In this document: one piece after another, positions 8,343-17,398 of the stretch | How the letters are laid out: every line of letters begins with the position of its first letter | How positions within the stretch are numbered: position 1 is the stretch's first letter | DNA from: Alteromonadaceae bacterium | Lineage (GTDB): Bacteria > Pseudomonadota > Gammaproteobacteria > Enterobacterales > Alteromonadaceae | NCBI GenBank assembly: GCA_013373625.1 | Contig: JABXHM010000008.1 | Coordinates: forward strand, 62,001 to 126,000 | Length of the DNA: 64,000 nt | Direction of reading: 5' to 3' | Notes under the pieces: generated by a model | Database searches by the model: none | Told to the model about the DNA's origin: nothing | The model's input: only the letters and a program-made list of their open reading frames with translations | Made by a program: the position numbers and the translations under genes

Positions 8343-9710
8343 GTGATGTTGAAATCGTTTAAATCAATCGTATTTGGTCTGGCTGCTGCGAGCATCAGTT
8401 TAGGGGCCGTTGCACAAAGTGACCGCGCGCTGGATCTTGATGCGCTACTCAAACAGCTCGAAGAAGGGAAATTTGCCCAGACTCAACAAAATAAACAGCG
8501 CGAGCAACAGTTTATGGCTCAGCGTGCAGAGCAGGATCGCATTCTGCGTGAAACCGAACAACTGCGCGCACGTACGCTGCAAACGTCAGAACAGTTAGAA
8601 ACCCAGTTTGAAGAAAACGAGTTTAAGCTGGCAGACTTAAACGAAGCGCTAACCGCTCGTTTGGGTTCATTAAAAGAATTGTTTGGTGTATTACAGCAGG
8701 TCGCTGGCGACACTAAAAACAAATTTTATAACTCCACTATTTCTGCCGAAATTTCTGGCCGTGCTGAGTTTTTAGATCAGTTGGCACAGGACATGGGCTC
8801 CAGCTCAAAACTCGCGTCGATCGATGAAATCGAGCGTGTATGGTTTGAAATTCAGCGCGAAATGACCCAGTCAGGCAAAGTCACTAAATTTAATACTGAT
8901 GTGGTGGAAGCCGGTGGCGCCAAAGTGAACAAAGAAGTGGTTCGCGTTGGTCCGTTTGCCCTGGTTGCCGATGGAAAATATCTCGAATACAACGGTGTTA
9001 CCGGTACGGTTTCTGAGTTAATTCGTCAACCTGCTGATCGTTATGGTGATTCAGCAGCGGAACTTCAGGCGTCAAGTGGTGAACTGGTGAAGTTTGGTAT
9101 CGATCCTACTGGTGGCTCTATTCTTGGTCTGTTGGTGCAAGCCCCTAACCTGCAAGAACGTGTTGAGCAGGGCGGAGTTGTGGGTTACATCATTTTAATT
9201 GTTGGTGCCTTTGGTTTATTACTGTCTATTGAGCGTTTGTTTACGCTGACCATTATTCGTACCAAGGTAAACAGCCAGCTCAAGTCGAGTGAAGTTAAAA
9301 CCAATAACCCGTTGGGCCGCGTGTTGAAAGTGCGTGAAGAGCACCCGAATGCTGATACCGAAGCGCTGGAGCTGCATTTAACCGAAGCCATTTTGGCCGA
9401 AGTACCCAAGCTGGGACGTAACCTGAGCATCATTAAAATCATCTCGGTTGTCGCACCACTTATGGGATTACTCGGAACGGTAACCGGTATGATCAATACC
9501 TTCCAGGCTATTACCCTGTTTGGTACCGGTGACCCTAAATTAATGGCCGGTGGTATTTCTACCGCATTGGTAACGACGGTACTGGGTTTGGTTGTTGCGA
9601 TCCCAACTACCTTACTCTACGCCATGCTCAATACGCGCAGTAAAAACATTGTTTATATTTTGCAGGAACAAGCTGCTGGTGTAATCGCAGAGCGCGCTGA
9701 GCGGAGCTAA
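8343..9710 (+). CDS. ttpC: TtpC-like long ExbB/TolQ-family protein
   Basis: The 455-residue protein has a signal peptide (AVAQSDR near residue 25), a long periplasmic coiled-coil region (about 30-270) rich in Gln and Glu, and a C-terminal MotA/TolQ/ExbB proton-channel domain. That domain has membrane segments near 280-300 (GYIILIVGAFGLLLSIE), 365-390 (VVAPLMGLLGTVTGMINTF) and 400-430 (GGISTALVTTVLGLVVAIPTTLLYA). The GLLGTVTGM motif is the classic TolQ/ExbB signature. The extended form corresponds to TtpC of Vibrio TonB2 systems, where it is a fourth component needed for transport. A GTG at 8343 and an ATG at 8346 are both possible starts after AGAGG; spacing slightly favours GTG. Confidence 0.88.
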   Translation: MMLKSFKSIVFGLAAASISLGAVAQSDRALDLDALLKQLEEGKFAQTQQNKQREQQFMAQRAEQDRILRETEQLRARTLQTSEQLETQFEENEFKLADLNEALTARLGSLKELFGVLQQVAGDTKNKFYNSTISAEISGRAEFLDQLAQDMGSSSKLASIDEIERVWFEIQREMTQSGKVTKFNTDVVEAGGAKVNKEVVRVGPFALVADGKYLEYNGVTGTVSELIRQPADRYGDSAAELQASSGELVKFGIDPTGGSILGLLVQAPNLQERVEQGGVVGYIILIVGAFGLLLSIERLFTLTIIRTKVNSQLKSSEVKTNNPLGRVLKVREEHPNADTEALELHLTEAILAEVPKLGRNLSIIKIISVVAPLMGLLGTVTGMINTFQAITLFGTGDPKLMAGGISTALVTTVLGLVVAIPTTLLYAMLNTRSKNIVYILQEQAAGVIAERAERS

Positions 9711-9715
9711 GCATT

Positions 9716-10234
9716 ATGATCGAGTTTCTCGAGGCAATACGTGACTTTACAGAAACCGGAGGCCAGGTACTCCTGGTTATAGGGTTACTGATATTTGTGA
9801 TGTGGCTTTTGATCCTCGAACGGGCGCTGTACCTGCTGATTTGGCACAAAAACTTACGTAAAGACGCGGTAGCAATGTGGAAAGCACGGGACGATAGAAC
9901 GTCCTGGTATGCTGAACAGGTTCGTTCCAAGATGATTTCGTCGTTAACGATCAAACTTAACGGCAGCATTCCGGTCATTCAGGCATTGGTGGCACTGTGT
10001 CCGCTATTGGGTTTGATGGGAACCGTTACCGGTATGATCGAAGTTTTTGATGTTATGGCTATCTCAGGTTCAGGCAATGCCCGTTCGATGGCATCCGGTG
10101 TCTCTAAAGCCACTATTCCTACTATGGCAGGAATGGTCGGGGCTCTGTCGGGAGTGTTTGCGTCAACCTGGTTGAACCGCAAAGTAAAAACCGAACGAGC
10201 TCACTTAGAAGAGTCCCTGATTAAGCGCAAATAA
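9716..10234 (+). CDS. exbB2: ExbB-family proton channel protein (TonB2-type)
   Basis: The 172-residue product has three predicted membrane segments: about 17-37 (GQVLLVIGLLIFVMWLLIL), 90-110 (ALVALCPLLGLMGTVTGMI) and 130-150 (ATIPTMAGMVGALSGVFAST). PLLGLMGTVTGMI is the conserved ExbB/TolQ motif. It lacks the long N-terminal extension of the gene before it and matches ExbB2 of Vibrio and Shewanella in size. With ExbD it would form the inner-membrane proton-driven motor that energises TonB. It starts 5 nt after the upstream stop, consistent with one transcript. Confidence 0.92.
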   Translation: MIEFLEAIRDFTETGGQVLLVIGLLIFVMWLLILERALYLLIWHKNLRKDAVAMWKARDDRTSWYAEQVRSKMISSLTIKLNGSIPVIQALVALCPLLGLMGTVTGMIEVFDVMAISGSGNARSMASGVSKATIPTMAGMVGALSGVFASTWLNRKVKTERAHLEESLIKRK

Positions 10235-10302
10235 GCCGAGGCCGTGGGCACGCTGTTTAACGATGTTATAAGCGGGCCCCATAAGTAAGGTAATAAAGAA
10301 TT

Positions 10303-10710
10303 ATGAAACAGCATTTTCAAAACCTGGTTGATGAAGAAGAAGCCACTATCGATATGACGCCTATGCTGGACGTTGTATTCATTATGTTGATTTTCTTCAT
10401 CGTAACAGCGTCGTTTGTAAAAGAAGCTGGTATCGACGTTAACCGTCCCGAAGCGGCTACCGCAGTGAAAAAAGATCGCGCTAATGTGCTGATTGCTATT
10501 TCAGATAAGGGCGAAATTTGGATCAATAAACGCCGCATCGATGTGCGGGCGGTACAAGCCAATATAGAACGCCTACATGCGGAGAATCCGCAGGGAACAG
10601 TGGTTATTCAGGCTGACAGAAAGGCCACTACCGATACGCTGATCAAAGTAATGGACGCATCCCGGGCTGCCGGTGTTTATGATGTGTCAATTGCAGCGCA
10701 AGAGCCATAA
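10303..10710 (+). CDS. exbD2: ExbD/TolR-family biopolymer transport protein
   Basis: The 135-residue protein has a short cytoplasmic N-terminus, one membrane helix at about 20-42 and a periplasmic C-terminal domain. IDMTPMLDVVFIMLIFFIVT contains the conserved membrane aspartate (MLDVVF) that carries protons in ExbD/TolR. The periplasmic part has the usual strands (VLIAISDKGEIWINKRRI, GTVVIQADRKATTDTLIKVMD). It partners ExbB in powering TonB. A 68-nt gap separates it from exbB2, with no terminator visible, and the tonB start lies 13 nt after its stop. Confidence 0.94.
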   Translation: MKQHFQNLVDEEEATIDMTPMLDVVFIMLIFFIVTASFVKEAGIDVNRPEAATAVKKDRANVLIAISDKGEIWINKRRIDVRAVQANIERLHAENPQGTVVIQADRKATTDTLIKVMDASRAAGVYDVSIAAQEP

Positions 10711-10723
10711 GCGAGCACAGACT

Positions 10724-11335
10724 ATGTCACGATTTTTAATCGCATTTGTTGTATCACTGGCGATTACGTTGGGATTGTTCTTTTTGATGCAGTCGCTCAT
10801 TAAAATGGGTGGCAGTGCATTGACCGAGCCTCCGAAAGGCAGCGTACTCGACTTTGTGCGTATCAAGCCCGAAGAGCAGGTACAGAAAAAAGAGCGTAAG
10901 CCACGCAAGCCGCCAAAGCCGGAAGAGCCGCCACCGCAAATGGAGTCGCCGCAAATGGACTCGCCAAACCCGGACTCGGACGGCAACGCTATGGCGTTTG
11001 GCGCTGATGTAGGCGATGGCATGGCACTCGAAGGCGGCGGTCTGGCACTTGAGTCCGGTGACGGCGAGTACCTGCCAATTGTAAAGGTCGCGCCGGTTTA
11101 TCCGCGTCGTGCTTTACAGCGCGGTATTGAAGGCTTTGTTATTGTTGAATTCACGGTAAATAAGCTCGGTGCAGTCAAAGACGTTTATGTTGTCGAAGCC
11201 AACCCCGAAGGGATCTTTGAACAGGCAGCTATGGATGCTGCGATGAAATTCAAATATAAACCACGGGTTGTTAATGGCGAGCCAACGGAAGTTTCTGGTG
11301 TGCAAAACCGTATTACTTTCCAGATAGACGGGTAA
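10724..11335 (+). CDS. tonB2: TonB-family energy transducer
   Basis: The 203-residue protein starts at the ATG at 10724 (MSRFLIAF). An earlier in-frame start would overlap exbD2 and add a non-membrane leader. One N-terminal membrane helix (about 4-24) is followed by a charged Pro/Lys/Glu linker (KPRKPPKPEEPPPQ) that spans the periplasm, a Gly/Asp-rich stretch, and a TonB C-terminal domain with PVYPRRALQRGIEGFVIVEF and FKYKPRVVNGEPTEV. The linker is short, as in the TonB2 class, which often relies on TtpC-like partners to reach receptors. It contacts the TonB box of receptors such as those at 4659 and 32966. Confidence 0.94.
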   Translation: MSRFLIAFVVSLAITLGLFFLMQSLIKMGGSALTEPPKGSVLDFVRIKPEEQVQKKERKPRKPPKPEEPPPQMESPQMDSPNPDSDGNAMAFGADVGDGMALEGGGLALESGDGEYLPIVKVAPVYPRRALQRGIEGFVIVEFTVNKLGAVKDVYVVEANPEGIFEQAAMDAAMKFKYKPRVVNGEPTEVSGVQNRITFQIDG

Positions 11336-11342
11336 TGATAGT

Positions 11343-12665
11343 ATGAAGCAATCACTTTCTAAATCCCTATTGTCCTTCGCTGTGGCTGGGGTACTGGTGA
11401 CCGGTGCAAGCGGTGTGTTCGCAACGTTACTGGCAACCAATGCAGTGGCGCAGGAACAAAAAGCCAGCGACAAGCCCACCCGCCGTACGCCGGCGTTGCG
11501 CTCAAAAGTATATGAGCAGCTGGCCCGTGCGCAGGAACAGGCCGATAGCGGCAACCTGTCCGAAGCGATCGATATTCTTGATTTGGTAAAAAGTAAAGCC
11601 GATTCCATGAACAGCTATGAGCTGGCTATGATGTATAACTTTTACGGTTTTATTTATTACAACGATGAACAATACGATAACGCGCTGCAAAACTTTGCCG
11701 AAGTTGTAAAACAGCAACCGATCCCGGAAAGTTTTGAAATGAGCACGCTGTTTAGCTTAGCGCAGTTAAACCTGATGCAAGGTAACTATGCTGACAGTAT
11801 TGAGTACTTAGAACGTTGGGAAAACCTCAATACCGGTAAAATTCCGCCTAAAAATCTTGTTATAAAAGCGCAGGCGTACTATCAGAACAAACAGTATGAA
11901 GAAGCCGCCGGGTTTATTACTCAGGCCATTAAAGGCCATGAAGATGAAGGTATGATCCCGGACGAGGGCTGGCTTATTTTGCAACGCGCCATTTATTACG
12001 AGCTAAAACAGCCTGAGAAGGTTAAAGACGTGCTGGTAAAAATGGTGAAGTTGTTTAATGAGCCGAAATACTGGATTCAACTGGCCGGAATGTTTGGCGA
12101 ATTAGGCGAAGAGAAAAAGCAGTTAGCGATTATGGAAGCGGCTTACCAGCAGGGGTATGTGACTTCTGCCGCTGATATCTTCAACTTAGCGCAGCTGTAT
12201 TACTATCACAAAGCACCGTATAAGGGTGCCCGGTTAATGGAACAGGCTTTAAACGAGGGAGTGCTGGAGAAAAACCTGCGTAACCTTAAATTTTTGGGGC
12301 AAACCTGGACCTTGGCTAAAGAACAGGATAAAGCAGTACCTGTTATGGCTCAGGCCGCCAGCCTGGCTGATGATGGTGAGCTGGATGCCCAGTTAGCGCA
12401 AATTTATCTCAATATGGAAAAATGGGATAACGCCATTACGTCAGCAGATAATGCACTGAACAAAGGTGAGTTGCGTAACCCTGGAATTCCTTATCTTATA
12501 AAGGGAATGGCGCTCTATAATAAGAAGCAGTATGCCACGGCACTTGATGTGCTGGCAGAAGCTGAGAAATACCAGTCGAGTCGCGGCATGGCACAACAAT
12601 GGTCAAAATTTGTTGAGGCGGAGAAATCCAGCAGCGAGCAAATTCAGGCAGAGCTGGGTTCTTAA
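11343..12665 (+). CDS. TPR-repeat protein of the TonB2-type operon
   Basis: The 440-residue secreted protein has a signal peptide (cleavage near NAVAQEQ, about residue 36) followed by many tetratricopeptide-like helices. Examples are ELAMMYNFYGFIYYNDEQYDNAL, AQLNLMQGNYADSIEYLERW, AQAYYQNKQYEEAAGFITQA and IKGMALYNKKQYATALDVL. It ends the operon, 8 nt after tonB2 and just before a terminator. TPR proteins at this position are common in Alteromonadales TonB2 loci and may scaffold the periplasmic DUF3450-TtpC-TonB assembly; that role is inferred. No enzyme motif is visible. Confidence 0.87.
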   Translation: MKQSLSKSLLSFAVAGVLVTGASGVFATLLATNAVAQEQKASDKPTRRTPALRSKVYEQLARAQEQADSGNLSEAIDILDLVKSKADSMNSYELAMMYNFYGFIYYNDEQYDNALQNFAEVVKQQPIPESFEMSTLFSLAQLNLMQGNYADSIEYLERWENLNTGKIPPKNLVIKAQAYYQNKQYEEAAGFITQAIKGHEDEGMIPDEGWLILQRAIYYELKQPEKVKDVLVKMVKLFNEPKYWIQLAGMFGELGEEKKQLAIMEAAYQQGYVTSAADIFNLAQLYYYHKAPYKGARLMEQALNEGVLEKNLRNLKFLGQTWTLAKEQDKAVPVMAQAASLADDGELDAQLAQIYLNMEKWDNAITSADNALNKGELRNPGIPYLIKGMALYNKKQYATALDVLAEAEKYQSSRGMAQQWSKFVEAEKSSSEQIQAELGS

Positions 12666-12691
12666 CAGTACCGATTCAGTTCGATGGGTAA

Positions 12692-12721
12692 AAAGGCCGG
12701 TTTTTTAAACCGGCTTTTTTG
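12692..12721 (+). terminator. Terminator of the TonB2-type operon
   Basis: GCCGGTTT (12696-12703), loop TTT, AAACCGGC (12707-12714), then a run of T. It lies about 30 nt after the TPR gene stop. Confidence 0.92.
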
Positions 12722-12839
12722 TTGAGGCTGACCCATCCTAAATAGCGTTATGCTCCAAAGTTTGAGAATGGCGAACCAGTACTGGCACAAAATAATGTTG
12801 TACAGCTCGATTTTAAAATGTCGCGCTAATATAAAACTA

Positions 12840-14156
12840 TCAGGCGGATTTAAAAGGTAGCATGGCTGTATCAATGTCCTTAACGTCACAGCTACTTAAC
12901 GATAAAAACTGTACCTGCTCGTATATAGCCTGTGCATGACCGTCGATGATTGTGCCCGCCGATCCCATGCAGTGACTGCGCAGTTTAGCTAGGTTGTGTA
13001 ATAGGTGAATAAGCACTGCCACGTGGCTACTGGCCATTTGTCTGATTTGGCTAAACGCTGTATCAATAACGCCGGTAAAGGTAAACGTCCGGCGTTTAAG
13101 CCAGACTTCAGTGTCTTTATTTATCAAACATTCTGCCGGGAATTCCCGGGAGGTTATCTGCATACACACGCCGCTGAGTTTGTCGATGCACGTGATGGCT
13201 GTGTTAGGATCGTTAATGCCCGGCGATAGTGCACGCAACGCCACTTCCACCAACTGATTAATGGCAAACTCGGGATCCTGAATGGGGGTGCGATTGGCAC
13301 CCAATACCACAGCCTGTCGTAACGCAGTAAACTCTTCTTCAAGCGATGGCTGATAACAGTGGATGGTAAATAATGCTTCTCCGGTCAACACATGATCGCC
13401 GCTGCGCACGTGGAGTTCACAGCCAGAAACCAACGTCGGAGACTGGTTAAGAAAACTGGCATAGTTAACGGTTTGCACGTAACCACTACTCATCGCTTTC
13501 AATGTGACTGAAAAATCACCCTGCGGCGTTGCCCATTGCCGGGCAACCGGTCGAAACGACGATTCAGACTCAGGCACCGGCAATAACGAATCAATATTGC
13601 TTTCAAAGTGCGCTACACAATTGGCAATGACTTGATCTGCCTGAATTGACCGGGATACGTGATGAATAAAATAAATAATAGTCACGCAATCGACAAGCGC
13701 TAAAAAGGTGGTGACACCAGCCAGCATGGATATAGCGTCCTGGTTGCTACTAATGGATGACAGGTGATGCAATGAAATCAGGCAAAACAGGAAAGTCGAT
13801 ACCAATATACCCAAAACGGCCTGAGTACTGCGGTCATGCATAAAGTTACGAATTAATCGCGGGCCAAACTGGCTTGAGGCAAGGGTGAGTGACACGATTG
13901 TCATTGAAAAAGCGATACTGGTCACCGTGATCATGGCACCCGCGACAGTGGATAACAGCTGCTGAACTCCATCCTGGGTTACTAACGGAATAAGCGGTCT
14001 TATGAACTCGGGTAAGAATGCGCGTTCAATTACTGACAAGCAGGTGTAGCAGGTGGCGGCACTGCAGCCCATCATCAATATAGGGATAAACCAGTAACTG
14101 GTCGATAGTGACTCCCAAATTACCCGTATCCGTGTGGCGACAAGCCTTAATGTCAT
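12840..14156 (-). CDS. DUF2254 family integral membrane protein
   Basis: The 438-residue protein has four hydrophobic segments in its N-terminal half: about 20-40 (YWFIPILMMGCSAATCYT), 66-90 (LLSTVAGAMITVTSIAFSM), 112-130 (AVLGILVSTFLFCLIS) and 140-160. The signature SIAFSMTIVSLTLASSQFGPRL is typical of DUF2254. The soluble C-terminal half contains ALSPGINDPNTAITCIDKL, also conserved in the family. The family's function is unknown. The gene is monocistronic, convergent to the TonB operon and divergent from the membrane protein at 14309; the 150 bp between these starts must hold both promoters. No terminator of its own was recognised. Confidence 0.85.
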   Translation of the reverse strand: MTLRLVATRIRVIWESLSTSYWFIPILMMGCSAATCYTCLSVIERAFLPEFIRPLIPLVTQDGVQQLLSTVAGAMITVTSIAFSMTIVSLTLASSQFGPRLIRNFMHDRSTQAVLGILVSTFLFCLISLHHLSSISSNQDAISMLAGVTTFLALVDCVTIIYFIHHVSRSIQADQVIANCVAHFESNIDSLLPVPESESSFRPVARQWATPQGDFSVTLKAMSSGYVQTVNYASFLNQSPTLVSGCELHVRSGDHVLTGEALFTIHCYQPSLEEEFTALRQAVVLGANRTPIQDPEFAINQLVEVALRALSPGINDPNTAITCIDKLSGVCMQITSREFPAECLINKDTEVWLKRRTFTFTGVIDTAFSQIRQMASSHVAVLIHLLHNLAKLRSHCMGSAGTIIDGHAQAIYEQVQFLSLSSCDVKDIDTAMLPFKSA

Positions 14157-14308
14157 TCAGTTACCTGCTTAAAATGTCAGTTAATCAGTTTGCTGTTCGA
14201 TCAACGTTACAGCGATTAGCGCTAACGATTTGGATTGATTAGTGCTTTTGTAATAATGAGCACTAGTATATCTTATCGACAGGGAAAGTAAGCAGGCTTA
14301 TTTGCTAC

Positions 14309-15085
14309 ATGGCGATTGATTACCGCAACTATTCAAGGACAGATCTTGAAGAAGCCCTCAGGGCTATCGACAAAGTGCGTTTTCCTCACAGCGTAGCGCA
14401 AATTCAGCAATTACTTGCAGAGATGAAAGAGAACGAGGCCAATGATGTGCATCCTGATGATGAAATTCTGCTCCCTGAGCCGGAAACTGCAGAGCACGCG
14501 CAGCACAAGGTGCTGGGGACACTGGCTTTAGTCCTTTGCGGGCTGACTTTCGGCGCTATGCTCTTGCCGGTTTATTTTCATTCTTTCTTGCTCAGTTATG
14601 AAATGGTAGCGCCATTGACGTGGGCGGCCTGGCTGGTAGGCGCGGCCGCATTTGTGCTGACATGCAGACACATGCTCCGTACCCGCTTTTTGCGCAATGC
14701 CAATGCGAATTTGCTGGCGAAAGGTAAACGTCCCATGACAGTGAATTCCAGTCGACGACTTTTCGGCGCACTGGGTGGGGCGCTGATAGTGGCGGTGTTT
14801 GTCGCAATAGCTACTTATCGGGGCGCACCGGCGGCATTGCATCTTTACGTGCTGGATACGCAGCAAGCAACACAGCAGGTAACGATTGCATCCTTGCCTC
14901 GTAGCTACCGCCGTAAGCACTGTAACGGCAAAATTTATCTAAAAGAATACGGAAACCAGTTATTTAACTATGTGTGTCAGATAATCCCAAAAGCACAATG
15001 GGAAAAACTTCGTCCCGGGCAAAAAATTTATTTGCGGGGTAGCCGTTCGTCGTTTGGGTTTCTGGCAAAAGATATCACACTATAA
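14309..15085 (+). CDS. Hypothetical membrane protein
   Basis: I do not recognise this 258-residue protein. An N-terminal acidic soluble part of about 70 residues (YSRTDLEEALRAIDKVRFP) is followed by membrane segments near 72-95 (VLGTLALVLCGLTFGAMLLPV), 100-122 (APLTWAAWLVGAAAFVLTC) and 150-170 (LFGALGGALIVAVFVAIAT). A C-terminal domain of about 85 residues with two cysteines (KHCNGKIYLKEYG, YVCQII) is probably periplasmic. The start is the ATG at 14309; a better upstream start was not found. It stands alone between a divergent DUF2254 gene and a separately transcribed secreted protein. It looks like a real gene from its codon use and hydrophobic pattern. Confidence 0.7.
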   Translation: MAIDYRNYSRTDLEEALRAIDKVRFPHSVAQIQQLLAEMKENEANDVHPDDEILLPEPETAEHAQHKVLGTLALVLCGLTFGAMLLPVYFHSFLLSYEMVAPLTWAAWLVGAAAFVLTCRHMLRTRFLRNANANLLAKGKRPMTVNSSRRLFGALGGALIVAVFVAIATYRGAPAALHLYVLDTQQATQQVTIASLPRSYRRKHCNGKIYLKEYGNQLFNYVCQIIPKAQWEKLRPGQKIYLRGSRSSFGFLAKDITL

Positions 15086-15220
15086 GCATGTCATTCGTCA
15101 GGGCTGACAGCTTATAAAAACCGTTTTATAGGTGTGCACAACACCCTGGAATAACGGTGCATTTTTACTATTAGCCGTGCACTCCGGATTGCACACTTAG
15201 TTTTAATCAAAGGATTGAAT

Positions 15221-16561
15221 ATGAAATTACTCATTGGCTCGCTCTGGTTACTTTCTCTTATCGGAGCTTACTGGTTTGGGGCGATACAACCCAGCTCTGG
15301 CCTTGATTCTGCCCCCGATCTGCAAGCGACGGCTAGTCAGCACGTTAAACCATCCTCTGAACACGCGTCTGCTTCCGAACGGATGACCAATGCTGCCCCC
15401 TTGTTAACCAGCGCAGATGTTATACAGCGGGGAGGCGCGGAGGTGAATCAACCCGCGACAGTAATGTCGGTGGATGACGTAGTCAACAAAACCCAGCAAT
15501 TGTTGCAAGGTACTGGTTTTACTGCGTCTATGTCAAAACTGGTGGAGGCTTACCTGCTAATCGAGAAGCTTGATTTAGCGCAAGTGATTGATGCCCTTGG
15601 ACTGATTGAATTTGGCAGCTCACCGGGGGAGATGCAAATAGTACGGCTCTATTTGAGTCGGCTTGCCGAACTAGCACCCATGCAGGCAATGGATTATGTT
15701 ACTCAGCAATTTGAAGACAGGCGCAACAAAAAAATGGCTGCATCGACGGTGCTGGCGGTATGGGCAGATAAAGAGCCGCAGGCTGCCCTTGATTGGTACA
15801 TAAACCAACCTTCAGACACACATAGCGATGACCTGGGAAATTTAGTTTTACTTGGGCTGTTTGCCAATGTCGCCCGGCAGGATCTTAATCAGGCCCTGAA
15901 CACCTTAACAACGTCACTGGACAGTGATGATTATAAAGCCATTGATATGGCCATTCGCGGCACTGCCAGCGCTTTAAACAGCACAGAGGACTTTGAGCTG
16001 TTGTTGGAACGGGTGCAGGCAATGGATAATGACAAGGCACTGGAAATAGTTATTGCCAACTGGGTCAATAAAGATCCCTATACAGCACTGGCCAAAATGG
16101 AAACCCTGGGTGACGATACGCGCTCAAAAGAACTTGAGCGAAATGTATTTCGCAGCTGGATGTACAGAGACCCGGATACCGCTGTTGAGACCTATATGCA
16201 AAGCGCTCCGCCCGGTGAAAGGCAGGGCCGGGCCAAAATGGTGGCGCGAACACTGAGTATGGATAATCCACAAAAGGCATTGGATTGGCTACAAAAACAA
16301 CCTGATATTAACACTGAGGGGTTATTTAGTGAGGTGCTTCACAATGCGAGCTTTCGAAATCCGCAATTTGCTGAAGATAATCTGCATTTAGTTACTGATC
16401 CCGACAAACTTAAAAGTTTAACCGCCGATATATACCGCACCTATGGTCGGTATAGTCAGACCAAAGCTGATGCGTTTTTAGCCAGACAACCGGCTAAGCT
16501 GCGGGAACAAGTGTTAGAAGATATTAAATTAGTAGAAGAGTACAGAAAAAACAATCACTAG
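15221..16561 (+). CDS. Secreted or membrane-anchored helical-repeat protein of unknown function
   Basis: The start is the ATG at 15221, six nt after AAGGA; a TTG two codons earlier is less likely. The 446-residue product has an N-terminal hydrophobic segment (LLIGSLWLLSLIGAYWFGA), a low-complexity Ser/Ala linker, then a long alpha-helical body. At least four degenerate repeats share an aromatic residue, an acidic-Pro pair and an alanine-rich helix: VWADKEPQAALDW (about 180), NWVNKDPYTAL (about 281), SWMYRDPDTAV (about 312) and SMDNPQKALDW (about 346). This resembles HEAT/TPR-like solenoids, and protein binding is a fair guess. No catalytic motif is visible. It stands alone, with repeated GTGCAC sequences upstream. 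Confidence 0.72.
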   Translation: MKLLIGSLWLLSLIGAYWFGAIQPSSGLDSAPDLQATASQHVKPSSEHASASERMTNAAPLLTSADVIQRGGAEVNQPATVMSVDDVVNKTQQLLQGTGFTASMSKLVEAYLLIEKLDLAQVIDALGLIEFGSSPGEMQIVRLYLSRLAELAPMQAMDYVTQQFEDRRNKKMAASTVLAVWADKEPQAALDWYINQPSDTHSDDLGNLVLLGLFANVARQDLNQALNTLTTSLDSDDYKAIDMAIRGTASALNSTEDFELLLERVQAMDNDKALEIVIANWVNKDPYTALAKMETLGDDTRSKELERNVFRSWMYRDPDTAVETYMQSAPPGERQGRAKMVARTLSMDNPQKALDWLQKQPDINTEGLFSEVLHNASFRNPQFAEDNLHLVTDPDKLKSLTADIYRTYGRYSQTKADAFLARQPAKLREQVLEDIKLVEEYRKNNH

Positions 16562-16709
16562 TGGCAGCAATACTGACCAACAGACTCTTGTTAAGGCGTT
16601 GAGGCCATTACGTAAGCAGCGATGAAATTGCTGCACGTGAGCGTATTTCCTTTTAGCTGGATTGCATTGAATAGCCTAAAGGCGTGGACCCCGGCACAGT
16701 TTTGAATGG

Positions 16710-17225
16710 TTACAGCAGCGCATTCTGACGTGGTCGCTGAATAATCCAGCGCGCTACATCCTGGCGCAGAAATTTATACAATAACCCCCCTATGCCTCCC
16801 GCCAGCGCCTGCCACATTTGTGCAGCGAAAGAACGCGTGCCGGCAATCAGAGTGACATCCATAATGGGGTGCATTACTGCCAGCATTGCCAGCATAGCGA
16901 GAGCCCCGGCAATGGGATGCAGCCAATTACTACTCAGCTTCAGAAAGCGGCCGAGTTTGCCACTAATAAAAAACGCTATGGCGAGTGAGGCAAGTATCGC
17001 TGAGCCATACTTTGGCAGTAAGCCCCACCAGTCAAGTACCATATGCTTAAGCCATAAGTTGCCATCAATATTGACACCTAATGAGCTAAGTTCGAGGAGT
17101 ACAAATTGTGATTGCGATAAACTTGCCAGAGTATAAGTGGCCAGCCAGGCGATGAGCAGTGCACCGGCTTTGGTAAAGGGGCTAATATCTGACGAAACTT
17201 CATATACCACTTCATTTGTCGACAT
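16710..17225 (-). CDS. Hypothetical polytopic membrane protein
   Basis: The chosen start (17225) gives 171 residues (MSTNEVVYEV) preceded by a purine-rich AGAAAGAAG. A longer frame reaching 17285 would begin with a cysteine-rich non-hydrophobic leader and is rejected. Membrane segments are visible near 20-37 (GALLIAWLATYTLASLS), 66-86 (YGSAILASLAIAFFIS), 98-115 (HPIAGALAMLAMLAVM) and possibly 125-145. The C-terminus is basic (DVARWIIQRPRQ), so it is probably cytoplasmic. I do not recognise a family. It diverges from the sugar dehydrogenase gene at 17399 and shares the 173-bp region between them. Confidence 0.65.
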   Translation of the reverse strand: MSTNEVVYEVSSDISPFTKAGALLIAWLATYTLASLSQSQFVLLELSSLGVNIDGNLWLKHMVLDWWGLLPKYGSAILASLAIAFFISGKLGRFLKLSSNWLHPIAGALAMLAMLAVMHPIMDVTLIAGTRSFAAQMWQALAGGIGGLLYKFLRQDVARWIIQRPRQNALL

Positions 17226-17322
17226 GGAACTTCTTTCTCTCAAACTGCACAAAACACGACGCGGCAGGCAGGGGCGGCAATACAATACGTTTCCTGCCTT
17301 CTTGCGATGATAACAACATTAC

Positions 17323-17353
17323 TTGCAATAAAGCGCAACACAAATCGTATAAT
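17323..17353 (+). promoter_or_regulatory. Putative sigma-70 promoter of the PQQ-type sugar dehydrogenase
   Basis: A perfect TATAAT lies at 17348-17353, with TTGCAA at 17323-17328 as a -35 candidate and a rather long 19-bp spacer. Transcription would begin near 17360, downstream of the longest possible reading frame, which supports the ATG at 17399 as the true start. Confidence 0.5.
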
Positions 17354-17398
17354 TTCATGCTAAGCTGCACACTACAAGTTGTTGATAGTCTGATAGGT

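Noticed and set aside
17216-17398. N-terminal extension of the sugar dehydrogenase frame
   Set aside because: It lacks a ribosome site, would bury the signal peptide, and overlaps a perfect TATAAT and the start of the divergent gene.
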